A stretch of 7,678 nt of DNA, from contig JBNJED010000074.1 in the NCBI GenBank assembly GCA_051745535.1, positions 1 through 7,678 of the forward strand. Reading direction: 5' to 3'. This DNA comes from Thiohalospira sp051745535. GTDB lineage: Bacteria; Pseudomonadota; Gammaproteobacteria; Thiohalospirales; Thiohalospiraceae. Every line of letters starts with the position of its first letter. Within the stretch, counting starts at the first letter, position 1. A program made the translations under genes and the position numbers. Under the pieces are notes generated by a model that saw only the letters and a list, made by a program, of their open reading frames with translations, made no database searches and was not told the origin of the DNA. This document shows, piece by piece, positions 1-5,668 of the stretch.

Positions 1-579
1 CCGGCGGCCCCGGAACCGGCCACGCCGGAGTCGAAGGCCCCGGGCGACGCGTCGACCGGGGAGGCCGCCGACGAGGCGCCACCGGTCATCGACCTGGAAG
101 AGCCGGAGGCCGCGCCCACCGCGCCGAACGAGGAGCCTGCCGCCCCCATGGACGCGGAGGAGCTGCAATCGGCCTACGACGACCTGGTGGCCGACGAGGC
201 GGGTGAGGGCCCGGCGGAGTCCGAGCCGGAGCCCGCACCCGAGCCCGAGCCGGAACCAGCCCCGGAAGGCGAACCGGCGTCCACTCCGGAGACGCAGCCC
301 GGGGAGGTCCCGTCAGCCGCCGACGACGCCGAGGAGCCGCCCGAGGGCCTGCACCCCCTGGAGGCGGACGAGAGCGCCGCCTGGGACGAGCTCGAGGACG
401 ATGTCGCCGATCTCCTGAACGACGTCGACGAGGTGGGCACCAAGCTGGATCTCGCCCGCGCCTATATCGACATGGGGGATGCCGAGGGTGCCCGCGGCAT
501 CCTCGAGGAGGTGGTCGAGGAGGGTAACGAGGAGCAGCAGCAGGAGGCGCGGTCGCTCCTCGACCAGGGCCAGGGCTGA
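1..579 (+). CDS. fimV: FimV C-terminal part (5' end outside window)
   Basis: Reading frame 1 is open from the first base to the TGA at 577-579, giving the last 192 residues of a larger protein; the ATG at 148 is internal, not the start. The visible part is an acidic, proline- and glutamate-rich linker followed by a compact helical domain at about 439-573. That domain carries the signature TKLDLARAYIDMGD, then GARGILEEVVEEG and EARSLLD, which is the TPR-like C-terminal domain typical of FimV. FimV is an inner-membrane, peptidoglycan-binding polar hub protein needed for type IV pilus assembly and twitching in Pseudomonas. The LysM domain and transmembrane segment that would complete the identification lie upstream of the window. 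Position directly ahead of truA agrees with the usual fimV-truA order. The tail's acidity is high even for this family. Identity is secure from the C-terminal motif and synteny. Confidence 0.92.
   Translation, partial: PAAPEPATPESKAPGDASTGEAADEAPPVIDLEEPEAAPTAPNEEPAAPMDAEELQSAYDDLVADEAGEGPAESEPEPAPEPEPEPAPEGEPASTPETQPGEVPSAADDAEEPPEGLHPLEADESAAWDELEDDVADLLNDVDEVGTKLDLARAYIDMGDAEGARGILEEVVEEGNEEQQQEARSLLDQGQG
223..276 (+). repeat. Glu-Pro low-complexity repeat in FimV linker
   Basis: Eighteen codons alternate mostly Glu and Pro, with two copies of the hexapeptide EPEPAP (223-240 and 247-264) separated by one EP pair. The codons vary (gag/gaa, ccg/ccc/cca), so the repeat is conserved at protein rather than DNA level and is not a strict tandem DNA repeat. 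It probably forms an extended, negatively charged spacer between the membrane-proximal part of FimV and its C-terminal helical domain. Confidence 0.7.
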
Positions 580-585
580 CCGCCC

Positions 586-1254
586 GTGGAACCGGTCATC
601 CGCATCGCTACCTTCCTGGTGGTCGCCGGGGGCGCCGCCAGCGGCCGACCCGCCGCGGTGGGGGCGGCGGCCCTGCTGGTCATCACGGGCCTGATCCTGA
701 CCCGGCCCGCCCCCGGCCCCGTCCTGCGCCCGCTCCGCCGCCTCAAGTGGGTCGCCCTGGCCCTGGCGGTCTTCTACGCCTGGGGCTCCCCGGGCCATCT
801 CCTGTGGCCGGCCCTGGCCGGCTGGTCCCCCACCCTGGAGGGGCTGGCCGAGGCGGGGATCCGCCTGGGCGGGCTGGCCACCGTGGCCGTGGGGGCGGGG
901 CTGCTCATGGAGACCACCGCCACCCCCGCCCTGGTCGCCGCCATCGCCTGGCTGGCCACGCCCCTGCGCCCGCTGGGGCTGGATCGCGACCGCCTCGCCC
1001 TGCGCCTGGTCCTGGTCATGGAGTGGGCAACGACCCTGCGCCAGCGCCCGCTACCGGAGGTCCGGGCACGGGGCCGGGTAGAGCGGGCCGCGGAGCTCGC
1101 CATCACCCGGCTGCGGGAGACCCTGGAATGGGCGGAGACCGGCCCCGCTACGCCCTGGACCCTGCCGGCCACCGGTTGGCCCCCGGTGCACCAGTGGGTC
1201 TGGCCCCTGGCCGCGCTGGCCCTGATGGCGCTCGCGATCCCGGGAATCCGGTAG
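586..1254 (+). CDS. Polytopic membrane protein, possibly CbiQ/EcfT-like
   Basis: A 222-residue integral membrane protein starting at GTG 586, six bases after the fimV stop; no strong Shine-Dalgarno precedes it, so translation may be coupled to fimV. Hydrophobic segments lie at about residues 5-20, 24-40, 53-68, 92-111, 114-127 and 204-220. Between the last two is a long charged stretch (about 130-190) that looks amphipathic and cytoplasmic. That plan, together with PLRPLGLDRDRLALRLVLVMEW (126-147) and an Ala-Arg-Gly at 161-163, resembles the T component of energy-coupling factor (ECF) vitamin/metal transporters (CbiQ/EcfT). In that family ARG motifs in coupling helices contact the ATPases. 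I infer this from memory of family patterns. No ATPase or substrate-binding (S) gene is in the window, and only one ARG is seen, so it could be a diverged paralogue or an unrelated membrane protein. The gene is real; the function is tentative. Confidence 0.6.
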   Translation: MEPVIRIATFLVVAGGAASGRPAAVGAAALLVITGLILTRPAPGPVLRPLRRLKWVALALAVFYAWGSPGHLLWPALAGWSPTLEGLAEAGIRLGGLATVAVGAGLLMETTATPALVAAIAWLATPLRPLGLDRDRLALRLVLVMEWATTLRQRPLPEVRARGRVERAAELAITRLRETLEWAETGPATPWTLPATGWPPVHQWVWPLAALALMALAIPGIR

Positions 1255-1293
1255 GGCCCTTGCACCCCCGGGCGCGGTAGCCGAGGATCGCCG

Positions 1294-1308
1294 GCTTCGA
1301 TTCGAAGC
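1294..1308. repeat. 15-base palindrome ahead of truA RBS
   Basis: The sequence GCTTCGA-T-TCGAAGC is a perfect inverted repeat of two 7-base arms around a single T. It ends one base before the truA Shine-Dalgarno. As DNA it has the symmetry of an operator for a dimeric regulator; as RNA it could form a 5-bp hairpin (GCTTC/GAAGC) with a 5-base loop. No T run follows, so it is not an intrinsic terminator. It is relatively AT-rich for this window. The rest of the 1255-1319 gap has only a poor promoter candidate (TTGCAC 1260-1265, GAGGAT 1283-1288, each 3 of 6 to consensus). Confidence 0.5.
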
Positions 1309-1313
1309 GGGAG
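1309..1313 (+). promoter_or_regulatory. truA ribosome binding site
   Basis: GGGAG with a 6-base spacer to the ATG at 1320 supports that start. A second GGAG at 1315-1318 is too close to the ATG to be used. The site abuts the palindrome at 1294-1308. Confidence 0.6.
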
Positions 1314-1319
1314 CGGAGC

Positions 1320-2102
1320 ATGGCGCGCTGGGCAGCGGCGGTGGAGTACGACGGCTCGCCCTACTGTGGCTGGCAGATCCAGGCCGGGCAGCCCTCGGTG
1401 CAGGCCGAGGTGGAGGCGGCGCTGTCGAAGGTCGCCGACCGGCCGGTGGCGGTGCAGTGCGCCGGGCGCACGGATACCGGGGTCCACGCCACCGGCCAGG
1501 TGGTCCACTTCGACAGCGACGCCGACCGCGACGAGCGCGCCTGGGTCTTCGGCGGCAATGCCAACCTCCCGCCCTCCATCGCGCTGCTCTGGGCGCGGCC
1601 CGTGGTGGACGACTTCAACGCCCGCTTCTCCGCCGTGGCCCGGCGCTATCGCTACATCATCGCCAACCGCGACGTCCGCCCGGCCATCCACCATCGCCGG
1701 GCGGTCTGGGACCGCCGGACCCTGGATGCCGAGGCCATGGCCCGGGCGGCGGCGCCGCTGGTGGGGACCCACGACTTCACCTCCTACCGCGCCGTGGCCT
1801 GCCAGGCGAAGAGCCCGGTGCGGACCGTCCACGCGTTCACCGTCGAGCGCCGCGGGGCCTTCATCCACATCGACGTCGAGGCCAACGCCTTCCTCCACCA
1901 CATGATCCGGACCCTGGCGGGCACCCTGATGACCGTGGGGGCCGGGGAGGCGGACGAGGACTGGCCGCGCCGGGTGCTGGAGGCGCGGGACCGGCGGGTG
2001 GCCGGCATGACCGCCCGGCCCGGGGGGCTCTACCTCACCGCCGTGCGCTACCCCGCGGCCTTCGGCCTGCCCGAACTTTCCGGCGATCCCGGCCTCTGGT
2101 AG
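1320..2102 (+). CDS. truA: tRNA pseudouridine(38-40) synthase TruA
   Basis: A 260-residue cytoplasmic enzyme that isomerises uridine to pseudouridine at positions 38-40 in the anticodon stem of many tRNAs. The catalytic Asp is D52 in the hallmark motif GRTDTGVHA (49-57), matching D60 of E. coli TruA. Other family blocks are present: VEYDGSPYCGWQ (8-19), FNARFSAVARRYRY (99-112), GTHDF (149-153), NAFLHHMIRTLAGTL (189-203) and TARPGGLYL (231-239). Length is close to the usual 260-270, so it is complete. The start has a good Shine-Dalgarno six bases upstream and places the first conserved strand at the N-terminus. It follows a 65-base gap and leads directly into trpF 12 bases downstream, so it is the likely first gene of a cotranscribed run. 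No anomalies seen. Confidence 0.97.
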   Translation: MARWAAAVEYDGSPYCGWQIQAGQPSVQAEVEAALSKVADRPVAVQCAGRTDTGVHATGQVVHFDSDADRDERAWVFGGNANLPPSIALLWARPVVDDFNARFSAVARRYRYIIANRDVRPAIHHRRAVWDRRTLDAEAMARAAAPLVGTHDFTSYRAVACQAKSPVRTVHAFTVERRGAFIHIDVEANAFLHHMIRTLAGTLMTVGAGEADEDWPRRVLEARDRRVAGMTARPGGLYLTAVRYPAAFGLPELSGDPGLW

Positions 2103-2114
2103 GCTTGTTCGATC

Positions 2115-2741
2115 ATGCGTGTACGCACCAAGATCTGCGGGCTGACCACCGCCGACGATGCCGCCGCGGCGGTGGCCGCCGGGGCCGACGCCATCGGCCT
2201 GGTCTTCCACGACCCCAGCCCGCGGGCGGTGGATCCGGAGGCGGCGGCGGCCATCGTCGCCGCCCTGCCGCCCTTCGTCACCGTGGTGGGCCTGTTCGTC
2301 GATCCGGAGCCGGCCGCGGTGGAGGCGGTGCTGCAGCGGGTACCCCTGGATCGGCTGCAGTTCCACGGTGACGAGCCGGCGGCGCTGTGCACGGCCTTCG
2401 GCCGGCCCTACATCAAGGCGGTGCGCATGCGCGCCGATACCGACCCGGCGGCGGTGATGGCCGCCCATCCCGCCGCCAGCGGCTTCCTCCTGGACGCCTG
2501 GCGGCCCGACCGCGCCGGCGGCACGGGGGAGGCCTTCGACTGGGACCGGGTGCCGAGCCGGCGACCGCGGCCCCTCATCCTGGCCGGCGGTCTGGCCCCG
2601 GACAACGTGGCGGCGGCGGTGGCCCGGGTGGCGCCCTGGGCGGTGGATGTCAGCTCCGGCGTGGAGTCCCTACCCGGGCGCAAGGACCCGGCCCGCATGC
2701 AGGCCTTCATCAACGAGGTTCAACGTGGCACAACCGACTGA
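2115..2741 (+). CDS. trpF: Phosphoribosylanthranilate isomerase TrpF
   Basis: A 208-residue single-domain (beta/alpha)8 enzyme that performs the Amadori rearrangement of N-(5-phosphoribosyl)anthranilate to CdRP, the third step from chorismate to tryptophan. The general base is C8 in KICGLT (6-11) and the general acid is D127 in LLDAW (125-129), as known for this family. Further TrpF blocks are VGLF (58-61), LDRLQFHGDE (78-87) and the phosphate-binding end LILAGGLAPDNV (154-165) plus DVSSGVES (178-185). It is monofunctional, unlike the E. coli TrpC-TrpF fusion; trpC is not in the window. The ATG at 2115 follows the truA stop by 12 bases with no clear Shine-Dalgarno, suggesting translation by ribosomes finishing truA. 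Its 3' end overlaps trpB by 17 bases. No tryptophan leader peptide or attenuator is present ahead of it. Confidence 0.96.
   Translation: MRVRTKICGLTTADDAAAAVAAGADAIGLVFHDPSPRAVDPEAAAAIVAALPPFVTVVGLFVDPEPAAVEAVLQRVPLDRLQFHGDEPAALCTAFGRPYIKAVRMRADTDPAAVMAAHPAASGFLLDAWRPDRAGGTGEAFDWDRVPSRRPRPLILAGGLAPDNVAAAVARVAPWAVDVSSGVESLPGRKDPARMQAFINEVQRGTTD
2715..2719 (+). promoter_or_regulatory. trpB ribosome binding site fixing a GTG start
   Basis: GAGGT lies five bases before GTG 2725, inside the end of trpF. This decides the start: the upstream in-frame ATG at 2647 would add 26 residues, rich in Pro, Ser and Arg, that do not resemble TrpB and would overlap trpF by 95 bases. Another in-frame GTG at 2749 has no comparable site. 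Confidence 0.7.
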
Positions 2742-3948
2742 TCCGGCGGTGGACTGGGCCGCCTTCCCCGATGCGCGGGGCCACTTCGGCCGCTACGGCG
2801 GCTGCTTCGTCTCCGAGACGCTCATGGAGCCGCTGGACGAACTCCGCCGGGCCTGGGCCGAGGTCCGGGAGGAGGAGGCCTTCTGGCAGGAGCTCCAGCG
2901 CGACCTGCGCGACTACGTGGGCCGGCCGACGCCGCTCTACCTCGCCGAGAACCTCACGCGCGCCGCCGGTGGGGCGCGGATCTACCTCAAGCGCGAGGAC
3001 CTCGCCCACACCGGGGCGCACAAGATCAACAACACCGTGGGCCAGGCGCTGCTGGCCAAGCGGCTGGGCAAGACCCGGATCATCGCCGAGACCGGGGCGG
3101 GGCAGCACGGCGTGGCCACGGCCACCGTCGCCGCCCGGCTGGGGCTGGAGTGCGTGGTCTACATGGGGGCGGACGACGTCCAGCGCCAGATGGCCAACGT
3201 CTACCGCATGCGGCTGCTCGGCGCCGAGGTGGTCCCGGTGGAGTCCGGCTCGCGCACCCTCAAGGACGCCCTCAACGAGGCCATGCGCGACTGGGTGACG
3301 CGCGTCGATGACACCTTCTACATCATCGGGACCGTCGCCGGTCCCCACCCCTATCCCGAGATGGTGCGCTACTTCCAGGCCATCATCGGCTGCGAGGCCC
3401 ACGAGCAGATCCGCGAGGCCGAGGGGCGCATGCCAGATGCCCTGGTGGCCTGCGTCGGCGGCGGCTCCAACGCCATTGGCCTGTTCCACCCCTTCCTCTC
3501 CGAGTCGGAGGTCGCCATGTACGGGGTCGAGGCCGGCGGCGAGGGCATGGAGAGCGGCCGCCACTCCGCGCCACTCACCGCCGGTCGGCCAGGGGTGCTC
3601 CACGGCAACCGGACCTACCTCATGGAGGACGAGAACGGCTGGATCATGGATACCCACTCCATCTCCGCCGGCCTGGACTATCCCGGGGTCGGGCCCGAGC
3701 ACGCCTGGCTCAAGGACATCGGGCGGGTGAACTACGTCACGGTGACCGATGACGAGGCCCTGGCCGCCTTCCACGAGCTCTCCCGCACCGAGGGGATCAT
3801 CCCGGCCCTGGAGTCCAGCCACGCCCTGGCCTGGGCGCGGAAGCTGGCCCCGGAGCTGGGGCCGGACGGCGTCATGGTGGTCAACCTCTCCGGCCGCGGG
3901 GACAAGGACATCGCCACCGTGGCGCGGCTGGAGGGCTACGACCTATGA
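2725..3948 (+). CDS. trpB: Tryptophan synthase beta chain TrpB
   Basis: A 407-residue PLP enzyme that condenses indole with L-serine to give L-tryptophan, working as an alpha2-beta2 complex with TrpA through an indole tunnel. The PLP Schiff-base lysine is K100 in HTGAHKINN (95-103). The catalytic glutamate is E122 in ETGAGQHG (122-129), the same 22-residue spacing as K87/E109 in Salmonella. The cofactor phosphate loop is GGGSNA (245-250), and SGRGDKD (389-395) contains the Ser that contacts the pyridine nitrogen. The N-terminal FGRYGG block is also intact. Length agrees with the roughly 400 residues of the TrpB1 type. I chose GTG 2725 because of its Shine-Dalgarno and because the protein then starts at normal length. 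It overlaps trpF by 17 bases and trpA by 4, as expected for partners made in equal amounts. Appears fully functional. Confidence 0.97.
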   Translation: MAQPTDPAVDWAAFPDARGHFGRYGGCFVSETLMEPLDELRRAWAEVREEEAFWQELQRDLRDYVGRPTPLYLAENLTRAAGGARIYLKREDLAHTGAHKINNTVGQALLAKRLGKTRIIAETGAGQHGVATATVAARLGLECVVYMGADDVQRQMANVYRMRLLGAEVVPVESGSRTLKDALNEAMRDWVTRVDDTFYIIGTVAGPHPYPEMVRYFQAIIGCEAHEQIREAEGRMPDALVACVGGGSNAIGLFHPFLSESEVAMYGVEAGGEGMESGRHSAPLTAGRPGVLHGNRTYLMEDENGWIMDTHSISAGLDYPGVGPEHAWLKDIGRVNYVTVTDDEALAAFHELSRTEGIIPALESSHALAWARKLAPELGPDGVMVVNLSGRGDKDIATVARLEGYDL

Positions 3949-4802
3949 CCGCCGAGCGCATCGAACAGCGTCTGGCCGACCGGGCCGCCGCCGGCCGGCG
4001 CGCCCTGGTCCCCTACATCACTGCGGGCGACCCGACCCCGGCGACCACCGTCCCGCTGATGCACGAACTGGTGGCGGCGGGGGCCGACCTGCTGGAGGTC
4101 GGGATCCCCTTCTCCGACCCCATGGCCGACGGGCCGGTGATCCAGCGGGCCCACGAGCGCGCCCAGGCGGGCGGGACCGGCCTGCGCCGGGTGCTGGAGA
4201 TGGTCGCCGAGTTCCGCCGGCAGGATGCCGAGACCCCGGTGGTCCTCATGGGCTATCTCAACCCCGTGGAGGCCATGGGGTACGCGGCCTTCGCCGAGGC
4301 GGCCACCGCCGCCGGCGTGGACGGGGTGCTCACCGTGGACCTGCCGCCGGAGGAGGCGGAGGACGACGCGCTGCCGGCCTTCCACGCCGCCGGCCTGGCG
4401 CCGATCTTCCTGGTCTCGCCCACCACCACGCCGGCGCGCATGGAGACGGTCTGCCGCCAGGGCCGGGGATTCATCTACTATGTCGCCATCAAGGGCGTGA
4501 CCGGCGGGGCCGGCCCCGATCTCGGCGGCCTGGGCGAGCGGGTGGCCGCCGTGCGCGAGGCCACCGCCCTGCCGGTGGGGGTCGGGTTCGGCATCAAGGA
4601 TGCCGCCACCGCCGCCGCCGTGGGGGAGGTGGCCGACGCCGTCATCGTCGGCAGCGCCCTGGTGGCACGCATGGAGGCACTGGCCGCGGACCCGGCGGCC
4701 ATCCCCGCGGCGGTGGCCGGGGAGATCGCGGCCATGCGCGCTGCCCTGGACGGGCTGGAGAATCCGGTCGCACCGGACACGAATCAGGAGGCTTCGAAAT
4801 GA
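3945..4802 (+). CDS. trpA: Tryptophan synthase alpha chain TrpA
   Basis: A 285-residue (beta/alpha)8 enzyme that cleaves indole-3-glycerol phosphate to indole and glyceraldehyde-3-phosphate; indole passes to TrpB. The catalytic residues are E51 in LLEVGIPFSDP and D62 in MADGPVIQRA, equivalent to E49 and D60 of E. coli. Other family blocks are YITAGDP (24-30), VVLMGYLNP (99-107), VDLPPEEAE (131-139), GVTG (184-187), VGVGFGIK (211-218) and VIVGSALV (233-240), the latter ones forming the phosphate site. The segment 177-184 reads IYYVAIKG where I would expect IYYVSLKG in related bacteria, a conservative change. The C-terminus is about 15 residues longer than E. coli TrpA. The start is the ATG of an ATGA overlap with the trpB stop, so translation is coupled. 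Its own end carries the accD Shine-Dalgarno. Confidence 0.97.
   Translation: MTAERIEQRLADRAAAGRRALVPYITAGDPTPATTVPLMHELVAAGADLLEVGIPFSDPMADGPVIQRAHERAQAGGTGLRRVLEMVAEFRRQDAETPVVLMGYLNPVEAMGYAAFAEAATAAGVDGVLTVDLPPEEAEDDALPAFHAAGLAPIFLVSPTTTPARMETVCRQGRGFIYYVAIKGVTGGAGPDLGGLGERVAAVREATALPVGVGFGIKDAATAAAVGEVADAVIVGSALVARMEALAADPAAIPAAVAGEIAAMRAALDGLENPVAPDTNQEASK
4786..4791 (+). promoter_or_regulatory. accD ribosome binding site (full AGGAGG)
   Basis: A complete AGGAGG lies within the last codons of trpA, seven bases before the accD ATG at 4799. It is the strongest Shine-Dalgarno in the window and decides the start; the same reading frame is open far upstream but only as a shadow across trpA. 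Confidence 0.8.
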
Positions 4803-5668
4803 GCTGGTTCCGCAATCTCGCCTCGCGCATCCGTACCGACAGCGCTGGGAAGAAGACCCAGGTCCCCGAAGGGATCTGGACCCAGTGCCCGGGCTGCAGT
4901 GCCACCCTCTACCGCCCGGAGCTGGATCGCAATCAGGAGGTCTGCCCCAAGTGCGGCCATCACATGCGCATCGGGGCGCGCAAGCGCCTGGACCTCTTCC
5001 TGGATGCCGAGGGGCGCGAGGAGATCGGCGCCGAGCTGGAGCCGGTGGACGCCCTGCGCTTCCGTGACAGCAAGAAGTACAAGGACCGGCTGGCCCAGGC
5101 CCAGAAGCAGACCAGGGAGAAGGATGCCCTGGTGGTCCAGCGCGGGACGCTCCACCAGCGGCCGGTGGTCGCTGCCGCCTTCGAGTTCGGCTTCATGGGC
5201 GGTTCCATGGGATCGGTGGTGGGTGAGCGCTTCGTCCGCGCCGTGGAGGCGGCCATCGAGCACGACTGCCCGCTGGTCTGCTTCACCGCCAGCGGCGGTG
5301 CCCGTATGCAGGAGGCGCTCTTCTCCCTGATGCAGATGGCCAAGACCTCCGCCGCCCTGGGCCGGCTGCGCCGCCGCCGCCTGCCCTACATCTCCGTGCT
5401 CACCGACCCCACCATGGGCGGGGTCTCTGCCAGCCTGGCCATGCTCGGCGACATCCACGTGGCCGAGCCCGAGGCGCTCATCGGCTTCGCTGGCCCCCGG
5501 GTCATCGAGCAGACCGTGCGCGAGACCCTGCCGGAGGGCTTCCAGCGCTCCGAGTTCCTGGTGGAGCACGGCGCCGTGGACCTCATCAGCGACCGCCGCG
5601 AGCTGCGCGACCGCCTCTCCGGCCTGCTGACCATCCTGCGCCACCAGCCGAGCCCCCATGCCGCCTGA
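4799..5668 (+). CDS. accD: Acetyl-CoA carboxylase carboxyltransferase beta subunit AccD
   Basis: A 289-residue cytoplasmic subunit that, with AccA, transfers the carboxyl group from carboxybiotin on AccB to acetyl-CoA, giving malonyl-CoA, the first committed step of fatty acid synthesis. The N-terminal four-cysteine zinc ribbon is intact: C30, C33, C49 and C52, with the same spacing as E. coli C27/C30/C46/C49. The crotonase-like carboxyltransferase fold follows, with FMGGSMGSVVGE (132-143), SGGARMQE (165-172), LTDPTMGGVSAS (201-212) and GFAGPRVIEQT (229-239), where backbone glycines form the oxyanion holes. It is slightly shorter than E. coli AccD (304) because of a shorter C-terminal tail. 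The start overlaps the trpA stop (ATGA), and the 3' end overlaps folC by 11 bases. In E. coli AccD also binds its own mRNA through the zinc ribbon; whether that applies here is unknown. Confidence 0.97.
   Translation: MSWFRNLASRIRTDSAGKKTQVPEGIWTQCPGCSATLYRPELDRNQEVCPKCGHHMRIGARKRLDLFLDAEGREEIGAELEPVDALRFRDSKKYKDRLAQAQKQTREKDALVVQRGTLHQRPVVAAAFEFGFMGGSMGSVVGERFVRAVEAAIEHDCPLVCFTASGGARMQEALFSLMQMAKTSAALGRLRRRRLPYISVLTDPTMGGVSASLAMLGDIHVAEPEALIGFAGPRVIEQTVRETLPEGFQRSEFLVEHGAVDLISDRRELRDRLSGLLTILRHQPSPHAA

Noticed and set aside
1260..1288. Sigma70-type promoter TTGCAC / GAGGAT with 17-base spacing ahead of truA
   Set aside because: Each hexamer matches consensus at only 3 of 6 positions, which is expected by chance; not strong enough to list as a feature.
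1255..1319. Terminator after the EcfT-like gene
   Set aside because: The only clear dyad has no following T run and abuts the truA ribosome binding site.
774..2468. Long open frame on the minus strand (564 codons) opposite the membrane protein, truA and trpF
   Set aside because: It spans three well-identified genes, has low-complexity Arg/Gly/His/Ala-rich translation without family motifs, and is what a GC-rich genome produces opposite real genes.
2647..2724. ATG at 2647 as the trpB start
   Set aside because: Would overlap trpF by 95 bases and add 26 residues unlike TrpB; GTG 2725 has a good ribosome binding site and gives the expected length.
2710..3822. Minus-strand open frame (370 codons) opposite trpB
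   Set aside because: Antisense shadow of trpB; Gly/Val/His-rich without motifs.
3749..4798. Long upstream extension of the accD reading frame across the end of trpB and all of trpA
   Set aside because: The extension translates to Arg/Gly-rich sequence unlike AccD; the ATG at 4799 has a full AGGAGG and gives a normal-length protein with the zinc ribbon near the N-terminus.
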